From the NCBI GenBank assembly GCA_052161605.1, contig CP197409.1: DNA of 64,000 nucleotides, one strand, 5' to 3'. This document shows positions 7,830 through 16,945 of this stretch, one piece after another (the first letter of the stretch is position 1; every line of letters starts with the position of its first letter). A program made the translations under genes and the position numbers. The stretch is from JBKCUI01 sp052161605 (GTDB lineage Bacteria; Planctomycetota; Planctomycetia; Pirellulales; Pirellulaceae). Under the pieces are notes generated by a model. It was given only the letters and a program-made list of their open reading frames with translations, ran no database searches and was not told the origin of the DNA.

Positions 7830-9987
7830 TCGCATCAGTGGCACGGTCGATCGAGTTTTCTTCACCAGCGCCAAGTTCTCCGCCGGCGCACTTGTTCGCG
7901 ACGACGGCGATCGTGTGCGTTTTCGTGGGCCATTCTGCGTGAGTGAAGGCGAACTGGTCACGCTGACGGGACAGTGGAAAAGCGATCCCAAGTATGGACC
8001 GCAGTTCGACGCCAAGAGCGTGAGCTACGATCTGCCGGAAACGCCTGAAGGTCTGGTGCAATACCTGGCCAAGCATCCGGCCTTCACCGGGATCGGCGAA
8101 ACCACGGCGCGGAAGATCGTCTCGTACGTCGCCAGCGCAGAGCATCTCGATCGCGTGATTCGCCAGGACGTCGAGGAACTACATCGCGCTTTGCGGATTC
8201 CAAAACGAACGCTTAATTCTCTACGCGAGGCATGGATCGCCAATAGCGCCGAGAACGAGGTCCGATCGTACTTGGCCAGCTTCGGCCTGTCCCATCATCA
8301 GATGGAAACATTGCTCGAGGAATTTGGATCCTCGGTGGTTGGCGTTCTGCGGGCGAATCCGTACCTCATCATCCGTTACATCAAGGGCTACGGCTTCAAG
8401 CGGGTCGACAAGATCGCGCGTTCAATGGGCATTCCCAAAGAGCACCCGGGCCGGCTCGAAGCCGCACTGTGTTACTTGGTTCGCGAAGAGGCGTCCGATG
8501 GTCATACATGGATCGCACACGACGAGTTGATTCGCAAAGCGATCGATCTGCTGTTGCTGGATTCGCTCGATAGTAGCTCGATTATCGAGGCTGCCTATCA
8601 AAGGGTCTTAGACCAAGGGCAGTTGGTCGTCGATGGCGATGCAGTCGCACTTCCGCACTATGCAGATGCCGAACGCTACATCTTTGAATGCTTCCAAGAG
8701 CACGGGATTCTCAAGAGTCCCTTGGGGATTGAGCCTGGCAACACCGTCGGCCTAAAGCGAGCTCAGTTCGCTGCGTATGAAGCGGCGCTGAATCACGCGA
8801 TTGTGGTGATCTCCGGAGGAGCAGGCACCGGCAAGACCCACACCCTGGCGAGATTGGCTCAGACGTTCGACGAAGCTGGCTTGAAGGTCGCCCTTTGTTC
8901 GCCAACCGGGAAAGCAGCAAAGCGAATCGAGGAGTCGTTAGCCTCACAGGGCGTGAAGCTGTCCGCGAAAACCATTCACCGGCTGCTCGAATCGAATGGT
9001 GTCGCGTTTCAGCGTGAAAGTCTATCCGCGCCATCGCTAGACCGTGAAGGCAAGGTCCGCGACCCTTCCTATGACATCGTCATCGTCGATGAAGTATCGA
9101 TGGTCGATGCACCGCTCATGGAAGAGCTGCTACGTCGCATCGATTTCGATAAAACTCGATTGATCCTCGTCGGCGATCATAACCAGCTTCCGCCCGTCGG
9201 CGCTGGTAACGTCCTTCGTGATTGTATTGAACACAAGCTGGTTCCAACGTTCATTCTGGATGAGGTTGTACGTCAGGCTGGCGTTCTCAAGACCAACAGT
9301 ACGGCGATTCTTTCGCAGCGTCTGATGCCAACCGCTGTAGGAGACCCTGCCTGGAGCGTCATCGATTCACTCCAAGATCCAACGCAGATTCAGGTCTACC
9401 TGCGCGATCTAGTCCTGAGTCGCATTCCTGATCGGCTCGGTCTCGATCCCGTCAATGACGTTCAAATCATTACGCCAACGCATCTGGGCCAACTCGGCAC
9501 CAAGGCCATCAACGAAATGATGCAGTATCTGCTGCACGGCGCGGTGGATCGCAAGTTTGCAGTGGGCGACAAGGTCATTCAGACAACGAATGACTACGGC
9601 TTGGGAATCATGAATGGCACTATCGGTGTCATTTCCGAAGTCGAAACGAGTGGCGGAATCAGTTACATCGTCGACTTCGATGGCGATGGACACCGGCATA
9701 TTCAAGATGAACAGTTACTGAATCTTCAGCTTGCTTACGCGCTCACGGCTCATAAAGCACAAGGGAGCGAGTTCCCTTGCGTGGTTGTCCTTTGCCACAA
9801 ATCCCATTTCTTTGCGGATCGTAACTGGCTCTATACCGCGGTTACTCGCGCCTCGAAGTATTGCATCGTGGTCGGCGATCGCTGGGGGCTTCGTAGTGCA
9901 CTGAAAAAGAACCGAGTCAATCTACGCCGGACGTTCTTGGATCGCTGGGCGAAAGCGGATCTCGCATCGTGGGAGGTCGAACATTGA
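7822..9987 (+). CDS. RecD2-like 5'-3' DNA helicase
   Basis: 721 residues from an ATG with AGGAG eight bases upstream. The N-terminal OB-like part and helix-hairpin-helix segments (about 1-230, including FTGIGETTARKIV) are those of RecD2. The SF1 motor has Walker A GGAGTGKTHTL (~332), Walker B IVDEVSMVD (~418), LVGDHNQLPPVG (~450), and late motifs ALTAHKAQGSE (~638) and LYTAVTRAS (~672). It unwinds DNA in the 5'-3' direction, here probably in phage recombination or replication. It overlaps the ERCC4 nuclease gene before it and the primase gene after it. Confidence 0.9.
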   Translation: MSNRISGTVDRVFFTSAKFSAGALVRDDGDRVRFRGPFCVSEGELVTLTGQWKSDPKYGPQFDAKSVSYDLPETPEGLVQYLAKHPAFTGIGETTARKIVSYVASAEHLDRVIRQDVEELHRALRIPKRTLNSLREAWIANSAENEVRSYLASFGLSHHQMETLLEEFGSSVVGVLRANPYLIIRYIKGYGFKRVDKIARSMGIPKEHPGRLEAALCYLVREEASDGHTWIAHDELIRKAIDLLLLDSLDSSSIIEAAYQRVLDQGQLVVDGDAVALPHYADAERYIFECFQEHGILKSPLGIEPGNTVGLKRAQFAAYEAALNHAIVVISGGAGTGKTHTLARLAQTFDEAGLKVALCSPTGKAAKRIEESLASQGVKLSAKTIHRLLESNGVAFQRESLSAPSLDREGKVRDPSYDIVIVDEVSMVDAPLMEELLRRIDFDKTRLILVGDHNQLPPVGAGNVLRDCIEHKLVPTFILDEVVRQAGVLKTNSTAILSQRLMPTAVGDPAWSVIDSLQDPTQIQVYLRDLVLSRIPDRLGLDPVNDVQIITPTHLGQLGTKAINEMMQYLLHGAVDRKFAVGDKVIQTTNDYGLGIMNGTIGVISEVETSGGISYIVDFDGDGHRHIQDEQLLNLQLAYALTAHKAQGSEFPCVVVLCHKSHFFADRNWLYTAVTRASKYCIVVGDRWGLRSALKKNRVNLRRTFLDRWAKADLASWEVEH

Positions 9988-12569
9988 GTTCAGCTCCTCA
10001 ACCACCACTTGAAGCCATCCATCAAAACTGTCCGAGTTGCATTCGCGATCGCAATCAGTGGGTTGCCTGGAAATACGTCGAGCGTGGAGGCAAGCCGACC
10101 AAAGCTCCCATCAATCCACACAATGGGTCGCTGGCGTCATCGACTGACGCCTCTACCTGGGGAACCTTTGCTGAGGCGATTGAAGCTTGCCGGCGCAATA
10201 GTGCGTTAGCTGGCGTCGGGTTCGTATTCACCGCCGATGATCCGTACTGCGGCGTCGATCTTGATGACTCGGTCGTCGAATCGACCGGGCAATTGAAGCC
10301 ATGGGCTCAGCAGATCGTTGATCGCCTTGATAGCTACACCGAGATAAGTCCTTCAGGCTCGGGACTGAAGGTCTTCATCAAGGCCAACAAGCCAGGCTCG
10401 CGTTGTCGTAAGGCCTACGAAGATGGCGAAGTGGAGATCTACGATCGCGACCGCTTCTTCACCGTTACCGGCAGTCGCTTGCCGACCATTCCCAGTGAAA
10501 TCAACCTTCGACAGGAATCGCTCGATCTTGTTTACGCACAAGTGTTCGGGAATGACGAACCAGGTGGGAGCGCTACTCCAACTGCCAGCCGAGGTCCGCA
10601 GCCAAGCGATAGCGGTTTCGTTTCGCTAAGTGACGACGAGATCATTGATCTCGCATGCAAGAAGCCTCGAACAGGCGATAAGTTTCGATCGCTTTGGGAT
10701 GGTCATTGGAACGACCATTACAACTCGGCCAGCGAAGCTGATTCGTCGGTCGTTTTTTCGCTTGCGTATTACACCAAGGATGCACAGCAGATCGATCGCA
10801 TCTTTCGGCGTTCGCAGTTGATGCGAGATAAGTGGGATCAACTGCATGGCGGTGAAACGTACGGCGCAACCACGATTGCAAAAGCGCTCAGCAAGGTCAC
10901 CAAGCAATACACACCCAAGGCAAAGCGGACGCCCTCTCGCCGGCCGCAGCCACCGCAACCAGCCAACTCCGGCTTGCCGTCAATCATTATTGACGATCGG
11001 CAGCTCAGCGATCTCACGGCACAAGCATTGGCCGCTGTCAAACGTGCAAACTCTCCTCCGTCTACATTCGTGCGTTCTGGATGTCTGGTTCGCGTTGTTC
11101 ATGACGAACAAGACATACCTAAGATTGAACCACTTGATGTTGCTCGCGTTCGCTGTCGTCTCACCGAGGTCGCCAATTTCTTCACGTTGCGTAAGTCGGA
11201 TGGTGGCTACATCCAAGTGGGCACCAATCCGCCGAAGACGCTCGCCGAGAATATCCTGGCTCAAGAGGATTGGGAGCTGCCACCTTTAGCTGGCGTGGTT
11301 CGCGCTCCGATCCTTCGAGGCGATGGCACGATCTGTACAACTCCGGGTTACGATCCCACATCAAGGTTGATGTATTGTCCTGATCCGTCGCTAAATCTAA
11401 GACCCGTCCCCGAATATCCGTGCGGAGAAGAGGTCCGCGCGTGCGTGGATATTCTTCTTCAGGTCATCGACGAGTTCCCGTTTGTCGATGATGCAAGCCG
11501 CGCAAATGCACTGGCGATCTTGTTCTCAATCCTCATGCGTCCAGTCATCAAGGGGCATGTGCCACTTGCGATCGTGGACGCACCTATGCAAGGGACGGGT
11601 AAGTCGTTGCTGATTACCGCGCTGGCGAAGATTGCTGTCGGCAACGTTTCATCCGAGTCGATTCCCACCAAACAGAATGAGGACGAGTGGCGGAAGAAAA
11701 TTACATCGATATTGATGACCTCCGCATCGTTCGTGTTACTCGATAACATTCCGGACAACACTACGATCGATTCGCCGATGTTGGCTGCGACGCTGACATC
11801 GCGTGAGATATCCGATCGCCTACTCGGTGGCAATCGGATCGTAACGCTGTTGTCGCGGGTTGTGTGGGCTGCCAGCGGGAATAACCTTCGCGTCACTGGT
11901 GACCTTCCACGACGAAGCTACAGCATCCGCCTCGATGCCAATGCGGAACGGCCATGGGAACGCACTGGCTTTCGCATTCGCGACCTAGAACAGCATATCG
12001 ATGAGAACCGCGGCAACTTGCTTGCTGCAGCGCTAACGATCATCAGAGCCTGGTACACCAATGGGAAACCGACGATCCCGATTCCTTCGCTCGGTAGCTT
12101 TCAAGAGTGGGCTGACACGATCGGTAGCGTTCTGGCGTTCGCTGGCATCCCTGGCTTTCTGACCAACCTTGAGCAGACGCAAGTCGTGCAAGACGAATCG
12201 GCTCAGGAATGGACCGCATTCTTCGATGCGTGGTGGGAGAGATTTGGAGACCGATTGCAAACGGCAGACGACATCTGTCGCGTTGTCGTTCCACCTAAAG
12301 ACTCGCCGGTCGAGTACATCGACGATCCGCTTGTGAGAGCTCTCCCAGAGCCTCTGTCGGCGAATCGAGATCGTGGCGAAGGTTCGTTCAAGCGTTCGCT
12401 GGGACGTCATCTATCCAAGCTTCGTGGGCGTGTTTTCAACGGCCGCAAACTGAAAGACGCGGGCGTCAACGCGAAGACCCATGTGCGACTCTGGCAGCTA
12501 GTCAACATGAGCGCACCACCAACGACTCTTTTCGACATGGAGGGTGGCGATGATTCTGCAAACGTTTAG
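9984..12569 (+). CDS. Primase-polymerase/helicase (NrS-1-like architecture)
   Basis: About 861 residues if started at TTG 9984, which has GGAGGT seven bases upstream and overlaps the helicase stop; GTG 9969 is an alternative. N-terminal residues ~1-170 form an archaeo-eukaryotic primase-like core: QWVAWKY, then DDPYCGVDLDD (acidic pair ~83-90), SPSGSGLKVFIK and FFTVTGSRLP. A helical bundle (DEIIDLACKK to SKVTKQ, ~210-305) matches the domain beside the core in NrS-1-type polymerases. The C-terminal half is a AAA helicase with Walker A QGTGKS (~535) and Walker B-like SFVLLDNIPD. It should prime and unwind at the element's origin; iteron-like repeats begin right after its stop. Confidence 0.85.
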   Translation: MSSAPQPPLEAIHQNCPSCIRDRNQWVAWKYVERGGKPTKAPINPHNGSLASSTDASTWGTFAEAIEACRRNSALAGVGFVFTADDPYCGVDLDDSVVESTGQLKPWAQQIVDRLDSYTEISPSGSGLKVFIKANKPGSRCRKAYEDGEVEIYDRDRFFTVTGSRLPTIPSEINLRQESLDLVYAQVFGNDEPGGSATPTASRGPQPSDSGFVSLSDDEIIDLACKKPRTGDKFRSLWDGHWNDHYNSASEADSSVVFSLAYYTKDAQQIDRIFRRSQLMRDKWDQLHGGETYGATTIAKALSKVTKQYTPKAKRTPSRRPQPPQPANSGLPSIIIDDRQLSDLTAQALAAVKRANSPPSTFVRSGCLVRVVHDEQDIPKIEPLDVARVRCRLTEVANFFTLRKSDGGYIQVGTNPPKTLAENILAQEDWELPPLAGVVRAPILRGDGTICTTPGYDPTSRLMYCPDPSLNLRPVPEYPCGEEVRACVDILLQVIDEFPFVDDASRANALAILFSILMRPVIKGHVPLAIVDAPMQGTGKSLLITALAKIAVGNVSSESIPTKQNEDEWRKKITSILMTSASFVLLDNIPDNTTIDSPMLAATLTSREISDRLLGGNRIVTLLSRVVWAASGNNLRVTGDLPRRSYSIRLDANAERPWERTGFRIRDLEQHIDENRGNLLAAALTIIRAWYTNGKPTIPIPSLGSFQEWADTIGSVLAFAGIPGFLTNLEQTQVVQDESAQEWTAFFDAWWERFGDRLQTADDICRVVVPPKDSPVEYIDDPLVRALPEPLSANRDRGEGSFKRSLGRHLSKLRGRVFNGRKLKDAGVNAKTHVRLWQLVNMSAPPTTLFDMEGGDDSANV

Positions 12570-12814
12570 CGGCGAGGTTAGCGAGGTTAGCGAGGACATT
12601 TTTCAGGTCTGCAATCGTCGTGATGTGTTGAATTACGACACTTGGAGCGGTGCGCTCAGTGCGTTTTGTGTTCGCAATTTGTCTGCGCGCAAGTGTGGTT
12701 CGAGCACCTTCCGTGAGCCTCGTAATCTATTCGAAATCCGTTCTAAGTCTTGTGTTTATGGATGCTTAGATGTGTTTCGCAGATGGTTGCCATTGGCGAG
12801 GTTAGCGAGGTTAA

Positions 12815-12844
12815 GCGAGGTTATGGTTTTGGGCATAACCTCGC
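12815..12844. repeat. Iteron inverted pair, 11-bp hairpin
   Basis: A perfect 11-base inverted repeat (GCGAGGTTATG / CATAACCTCGC) with an 8-base loop joins one forward and one inverted iteron. It could extrude as a cruciform or bind a protein dimer. Confidence 0.6.
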
Positions 12845-12943
12845 CCTACAAACCCCTGAAAACATTAGTGTTTTTAGCAAAAGCGAGGTTAGCGAGGTTA
12901 TTTCCTCCTATGCTCACATGTACGCACGCGTGCGTGCGCATGC

Positions 12944-12962
12944 GCGTGATAAAAAATCACGC
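12944..12962. repeat. Hairpin after a Z-DNA-like alternating tract
   Basis: Seven-base arms (GCGTGAT / ATCACGC) flank AAAAA. It follows about 30 bases of almost strictly alternating purine-pyrimidine sequence (12918-12947), which melts and forms Z-DNA readily. It lies between iteron blocks, so an unwinding element is plausible. A terminator is less likely because no T-run follows. Confidence 0.45.
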
Positions 12963-13302
12963 ATATAGAAACGGGCTGAAAATAACCTCGCCTAACCTCG
13001 CTAACCTCGCCAGCGGGTTTTCGAGCGACTGCGCGCGACTCTCGCCAGCCATCAACCTTCCCGCGACGTTGCCCCACGTCGCGAGTTCTCTACCACGCTG
13101 CCCAACGAGCCGCACTTCGCGCCCAACGCGTCAGTGGGCCAACGCGGGCCCCACGGCGCGTCTGCCAGAGTGGCACTCGAACGTTGGGAGCCATCAAAAA
13201 ACTTTAGGTACTCCCAGCCCAACACCGCAAACATTGGGTCGTGGGAACAGCCTCGCTAGTAGGCACAGTTTCTATGTTTTGTCCGAGTGTAGGAAAGGGA
13301 AC

Positions 13303-14154
13303 ATGATTTCAAATGAAAAACAAGGATTGGGACGCCTGTTTGGAGAAAGCGATTTCTCATGCAATATCGCGATCGAAGCAGAGGCAGAATCTTGCAGATC
13401 CCATGCACCGAGTCCTGACTTGTTGCATTACAGCGCAAGTGATCCGTTGCGATCGATTCCAGAATCGCAAGCCACGGAACACGAAGGTCCTTCAACCTGC
13501 ACCGTCCAATTGGGATTCCGCTTTGAAGAAAGAGTTGAATCGAGTGATCCTTCTGGAACGCAATCGATTGAAGAAAGACAGCTTGGAGTATGCGTTGAGG
13601 CTTCGCTTGACATCCTGGAAAGCAAGGGCCCAGCACTTCCAGCTAGTCTCATCTTCCGACCCTCCAGTCTAGTCCAACTATTGAATTCCACCGGGCTCGG
13701 GGAAGTTATCAGCGAACGCCAGCTGTACCGACAACGAAAGCGTGCGCCAAAGATCAATTCAGGTACCAAGCGTATCGACTTGTTGGCTTATTGTGCCTGG
13801 CTGCATCTGCAACGTCACAAACCAAAGGCCCAGGTTCGAAGACGTCGAGTTGGCAACCTTGAAGTCATCACCCTTGGTGAGCTTCGTCGAATCCTGAAAG
13901 CTCAGAATCATCGTTGCGCTCTAACCAACGAAATACTAACTGCAGAAAACCTATCACTCGATCATATCGTGCCGCTTGCTGCTGGTGGCGACTTCTCTGC
14001 ATCGAATTGCCAACTCGTTACTGCGGAAGTCAATCGCGCTAAGAACACCATGCTTATGAGCGACTTCATCGAACTTTGCAAAAAGGTAGCTCTACACGCC
14101 GAGAGACAAAACGTTCCCAAAAACTCTACCAAAGGAGACCCAAAACATGAGTGA
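13303..14154 (+). CDS. HNH endonuclease with terminase-like N-terminal domain
   Basis: 283 residues from the ATG at 13303 with AGGAAAGGGA upstream. The open frame extends left through the iterons, but that part is not protein-like. Residues ~122-175 (LLNSTGLGEVISERQLYR, then DLLAYCAWLHLQRH) are strikingly similar to the N-terminus of the large terminase at 22504. The C-terminus has the HNH fold: CALTNEIL (~205), LDHIVPLAAGG (~218), NCQLV (~236) and NRAKN. Phage HNH proteins often aid packaging or nick near cos sites; a shared DNA-binding domain with the terminase would fit that. It overlaps the next start by eight bases. Confidence 0.8.
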   Translation: MISNEKQGLGRLFGESDFSCNIAIEAEAESCRSHAPSPDLLHYSASDPLRSIPESQATEHEGPSTCTVQLGFRFEERVESSDPSGTQSIEERQLGVCVEASLDILESKGPALPASLIFRPSSLVQLLNSTGLGEVISERQLYRQRKRAPKINSGTKRIDLLAYCAWLHLQRHKPKAQVRRRRVGNLEVITLGELRRILKAQNHRCALTNEILTAENLSLDHIVPLAAGGDFSASNCQLVTAEVNRAKNTMLMSDFIELCKKVALHAERQNVPKNSTKGDPKHE

Positions 14155-14386
14155 CGTAAAGCCTGCTCGCGATCGTTGGAATGATGCAATCGTCCCAGCG
14201 GCGCGAGGACTGGAAAGCTTCTTCTGGAAGCTCGCTTGGTTCGTCGTATTTCTGGCACTGCTGTTCGGAGGCGAGTGCCGTCGGATGCTCTTACCAGAAA
14301 GGATGCCCAATGATCATGTCCGTCCAGCAGACATCGAGTCGTCGGATCTGCTTGATCTGCGAACGCCGGCCGCGAGCCGGCAATGA
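14147..14386 (+). CDS. Small single-pass membrane protein
   Basis: 79 residues; the ATG is preceded by AAAGGAG and overlaps the HNH stop. One hydrophobic stretch (FFWKLAWFVVFLALLFGG, about residues 25-42) should span the membrane, with a basic side before it and a polar tail after it. A holin-like or membrane-anchor role is possible but unsupported. Its C-terminus overlaps the start of the next gene in another frame. Confidence 0.55.
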   Translation: MSDVKPARDRWNDAIVPAARGLESFFWKLAWFVVFLALLFGGECRRMLLPERMPNDHVRPADIESSDLLDLRTPAASRQ

Positions 14387-14570
14387 CGACATCTGCGATG
14401 AGTGCACGTCGCTACTCATTCGCGAACACCAGAACCACCGGCGGGAGTATCTGCAGTGGTCAAAGAAGCCGGCGGATCGTCGGCGTCGAATCTACGGTCC
14501 ACGCGAAGGCGATGAGGCCACACCGTTTCAAGAAAATCTTATTCGAGCCATGGAGGAACGTTCATGCTAA
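14310..14570 (+). CDS. Small zinc-finger-like protein
   Basis: 86 residues from ATG 14310 with AAAGGA upstream. It has CLIC (~14) and CDEC (~28) pairs separated by 10 residues, a zinc-ribbon knuckle, followed by a basic helix (HQNHRREYLQWSKKPADRR). Its end overlaps the methyltransferase start by seven bases. It may be a DNA-binding partner of the methyltransferase or an early regulator; I do not recognise a named family. Confidence 0.6.
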   Translation: MIMSVQQTSSRRICLICERRPRAGNDDICDECTSLLIREHQNHRREYLQWSKKPADRRRRIYGPREGDEATPFQENLIRAMEERSC

Positions 14571-15946
14571 CGATTGAACTACGAAGTATCGGAGACATCC
14601 GTCCTTACCCCAACAACCCGCGAACGAATGACAACGCAGTCGATGCAGTTGCAGCGTCGATTCGTGAATACGGGTGGCGACAACCCATTGTTGTTGATTC
14701 CGATGGAGTCATCATCTGCGGTCACACGCGTTACAAAGCCGCGCAGAAGCTTGGCTTGGATCAAGTGCCAGTGCATGTCGCGACCGATCTATCGCCGGAG
14801 AAGATCCGCGCGTATCGCATCGCCGACAACCAGTCGGCAGACCTGGCAGATTGGAATTACGATCTCTTGCCGATCGAGCTGAAGGAGCTGGGCGAGGGCG
14901 GATACGACCTCGGTCTACTCGGCTTTGATGCGGACGAACTCGCAAAGCTGCTCGACACCGGCGTCAACGAAGGGCTCACCGATCCAGACGACGTGCCGGA
15001 GCCGCCAGACGAAGCGGTTACCCAACCAGGCGATCTTTGGATCCTCGGTAACCATCGGTTGCTCTGTGGGGACTCATCCTCGTTGGCAGACCTGGATCGT
15101 CTGCTGGGGGGCGCTGTGATCCATTTGTGCAACACAGATCCGCCTTACAACGTCAAAGTGGAGCCTCGATCGAATAACGCGATCGCTGCGGGTTTGTCTT
15201 CGTTCTCGAACGATGCGGCATCGGGCCGGCTGAAGCAAGGACAAGGAAACGCCGCTTCGTTTGGTGTCGATCACGAAACGGGTAAACCCAAACACGCAGC
15301 GACTCACAAGAAGCTTCGTCCAAAGGATCGGCCGCTCGCGAATGACTTTGTTAGCGATGAGGCATTCGACAAACTGCTCGATGATTGGTTCGGAAACATC
15401 GCTCGTGTGTTGCTTCCGGGGCGTTGCTTCTACATCTGGGGTGGCTACGCAAACTGCGGCAACTATCCACCGGTACTGAAGAAGCATGGGCTGTACTTCT
15501 CGCAATCAATCATCTGGGATAAGCAGCATCCCGTTTTGACGCGCAAAGATTTTATGGGTGCGCATGAGTGGGCGTTCTATGGCTGGAAGGAAGGTGCCGG
15601 CCATAAGTTCTATGGACCGAAGAACATCACGGACCTTTGGCATGTCAAGAAGATCCCTCCGCAACAGCTTGAACACTTAACGGGCAAGCCGGCCGAACTC
15701 GCTGTCCGCGCGATGCAGTATTCCTCGGTTCAAGGCGAGAACGTTCTCGACCTGTTTGGTGGCAGTGGCTCAACGCTGATCGGCGCTGAGCAATGCGGTC
15801 GTAACGCGTTCTTGATGGAACTCGACACGCTCTATTGCGATGTCATCGTCGATCGCTTCCAGCGTTTCACAGGTATCCCTGCCGTCTTGGAACGAACGGG
15901 CGAATCTCCAATCCCCATGAAGGCGCGAGAGGAGAACATGCGATGA
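14564..15946 (+). CDS. ParB-like domain fused to DNA methyltransferase
   Basis: 460 residues. Residues ~1-125 form a ParB/Srx-type domain (IRPYPNNPRTND, then GHTRYKAAQKLG). The rest is an amino-group DNA methyltransferase of the beta type: catalytic DPPYN near residue 191 and a later SAM-binding FGGSGST near 397, with target-recognition sequence between. It would methylate adenine N6 or cytosine N4. This fusion is common in phages and mobile elements and usually has no matching nuclease; none is seen here. Likely roles are protection from host restriction or marking the genome for packaging. Confidence 0.85.
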   Translation: MLTIELRSIGDIRPYPNNPRTNDNAVDAVAASIREYGWRQPIVVDSDGVIICGHTRYKAAQKLGLDQVPVHVATDLSPEKIRAYRIADNQSADLADWNYDLLPIELKELGEGGYDLGLLGFDADELAKLLDTGVNEGLTDPDDVPEPPDEAVTQPGDLWILGNHRLLCGDSSSLADLDRLLGGAVIHLCNTDPPYNVKVEPRSNNAIAAGLSSFSNDAASGRLKQGQGNAASFGVDHETGKPKHAATHKKLRPKDRPLANDFVSDEAFDKLLDDWFGNIARVLLPGRCFYIWGGYANCGNYPPVLKKHGLYFSQSIIWDKQHPVLTRKDFMGAHEWAFYGWKEGAGHKFYGPKNITDLWHVKKIPPQQLEHLTGKPAELAVRAMQYSSVQGENVLDLFGGSGSTLIGAEQCGRNAFLMELDTLYCDVIVDRFQRFTGIPAVLERTGESPIPMKAREENMR

Positions 15947-16365
15947 CGCAGCGGTCACCAGCCAGAGGTTCAATCACGCCGTTCGGCTATCGACGGATCA
16001 CGTGCAAGGATCGGAAGCAGAGATTTGAACACGTGATCGTCTGGGAGTCGCATCACGGGCCTATCCCAGAAGGCATGGAGCTACACCATCGCAACGGTGA
16101 CAAGCTCGATAACCGACTTGAGAACCTCATGCTGGTGACTCGCTTGGAGCACAAGCGGATTCACAGCGGTTGCATCCGAGTTGGCAGCCGCTGGTTGAAA
16201 CGCTGTCGGCGCTGCCAATGGTATCGGCCCGTCGACACGGAGTTCTACGAATACAAGGGACGCAATGGCGTGATGGGGGCGTGCAGACGCTGTCTCTCGG
16301 ACCTCGCCGTTATCGCGAAACGCAATCGGAAACTTCGTGCAAAACAACACTCATCGAATCAGTAA
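15943..16365 (+). CDS. HNH endonuclease (homing-type)
   Basis: 140 residues from ATG 15943, overlapping the methyltransferase stop. The HNH core is GMELHHRNGDKLDNRLENLMLV (about 48-69; H-H, N and N in place) with HKRIHSG following. Two CxxC-like pairs (CRRCQW, CRRCLS) near the C-terminus suggest a zinc ribbon. This pattern is that of small phage HNH proteins that behave as homing endonucleases. Last plus-strand gene before the minus-strand array, and convergent with it. Confidence 0.75.
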   Translation: MTQRSPARGSITPFGYRRITCKDRKQRFEHVIVWESHHGPIPEGMELHHRNGDKLDNRLENLMLVTRLEHKRIHSGCIRVGSRWLKRCRRCQWYRPVDTEFYEYKGRNGVMGACRRCLSDLAVIAKRNRKLRAKQHSSNQ

Positions 16366-16372
16366 AAGCCCA

Positions 16373-16690
16373 TCAAAGCCTATGACAATGCCAAGCGTCG
16401 TCCTCGAAAATGTAAACATACTCGGTGCCGCAGTTCCTCGCGAACTCGTGGAGAGCTGCACGCGTCGGCATGACAACCGTGCGATTACCGTCGGTGAATC
16501 GTTCGGGCGTTCCGTCGTTAGCGAGCGATCGAATATCGCCGCCTGCGACCAGCGTTCGTGCCGACTCAATCGATGTGTAATGTTCTTTGAGGACTCTTCC
16601 GGCGTGGTCTTGGTAGCCATCGAAGTGAAGATAGATCGCTGCGTAACGACCATCTTCTTGCTTGCAGGCAATCGTTGCTCTTGTGGACAT
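16373..16690 (-). CDS. Conserved small protein of the MSTRATIA type (array gene 12)
   Basis: 105 residues; AAGGA nine bases before the ATG. It begins MSTRATIACKQEDGRYAAIY and continues LHFDGYQDHAGRVLKEHY, a pattern I know from many bacterial and phage hypothetical proteins with no assigned function. The C-terminus is aromatic (EYVYIFEDDAWH). It is the last gene of the twelve-gene minus-strand array, 12 bp after the DUF4314 gene and in the same reading frame as all the others. Confidence 0.8.
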   Translation of the reverse strand: MSTRATIACKQEDGRYAAIYLHFDGYQDHAGRVLKEHYTSIESARTLVAGGDIRSLANDGTPERFTDGNRTVVMPTRAALHEFARNCGTEYVYIFEDDAWHCHRL

Positions 16691-16702
16691 AGGTTGATTT
16701 CC

Positions 16703-16927
16703 TTACTTCGATGGTTCGTGGTGGTTGGGTTCGACGATGGCGACACAATCGTCGGGCATCGTCAACATGAGCGAGCGGCCGTTGTCCCAGTCGACATCGA
16801 CCTGTGTCCAATCGTGATGCTCGTAAACTTCAACAATGGTCCCGAGCGATCCAACGGCGATCGGGTCTGGATCTTGCGGCATCGACACCAAACGGATGCG
16901 ATCGCCTTTCTTCAATCGTGTTTGCAT
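16703..16927 (-). CDS. DUF4314-like protein (array gene 11)
   Basis: 74 residues; AAGGAACC before the ATG. KKGDRIRLVSMPQDPDPI and GSLGTIVEV are the hallmark of DUF4314, a small SH3-like beta barrel, followed by TQVDVDWDNGRSLMLTMPDD. DUF4314 genes are common in mobile elements and phages; the role is unknown but nucleic-acid or protein binding fits the fold. 18 bp after array gene 10. Confidence 0.85.
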   Translation of the reverse strand: MQTRLKKGDRIRLVSMPQDPDPIAVGSLGTIVEVYEHHDWTQVDVDWDNGRSLMLTMPDDCVAIVEPNHHEPSK

Positions 16928-16945
16928 GGTTATTGGTTCCTTGTC

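Larger units (their letters stand above)
12572..13010. repeat. Iteron-like GCGAGGTTA repeats, candidate replication origin
   Basis: Twelve copies of GCGAGGTTA (or its complement, a few truncated) lie in 440 bp: three at 12572-12595, three at 12796-12824, one inverted at 12836-12844, two at 12883-12900 and three inverted at 12983-13010. Tandem copies have a strict 9-10 bp period. The array starts three bases after the primase stop. It also holds two hairpins (12815-12844, 12944-12962) and an alternating purine-pyrimidine stretch at 12918-12947. Tandem iterons beside a primase gene are typical of phage and plasmid origins. An unlikely open frame crosses it, but the repeats and lack of a ribosome site argue that 12570-13302 is non-coding. 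Confidence 0.65.

Noticed and set aside
12544..13302. N-terminal extension of the HNH gene through the iterons
   Set aside because: The translated sequence is low in information, the DNA is repeats, and a good ribosome site precedes ATG 13303.
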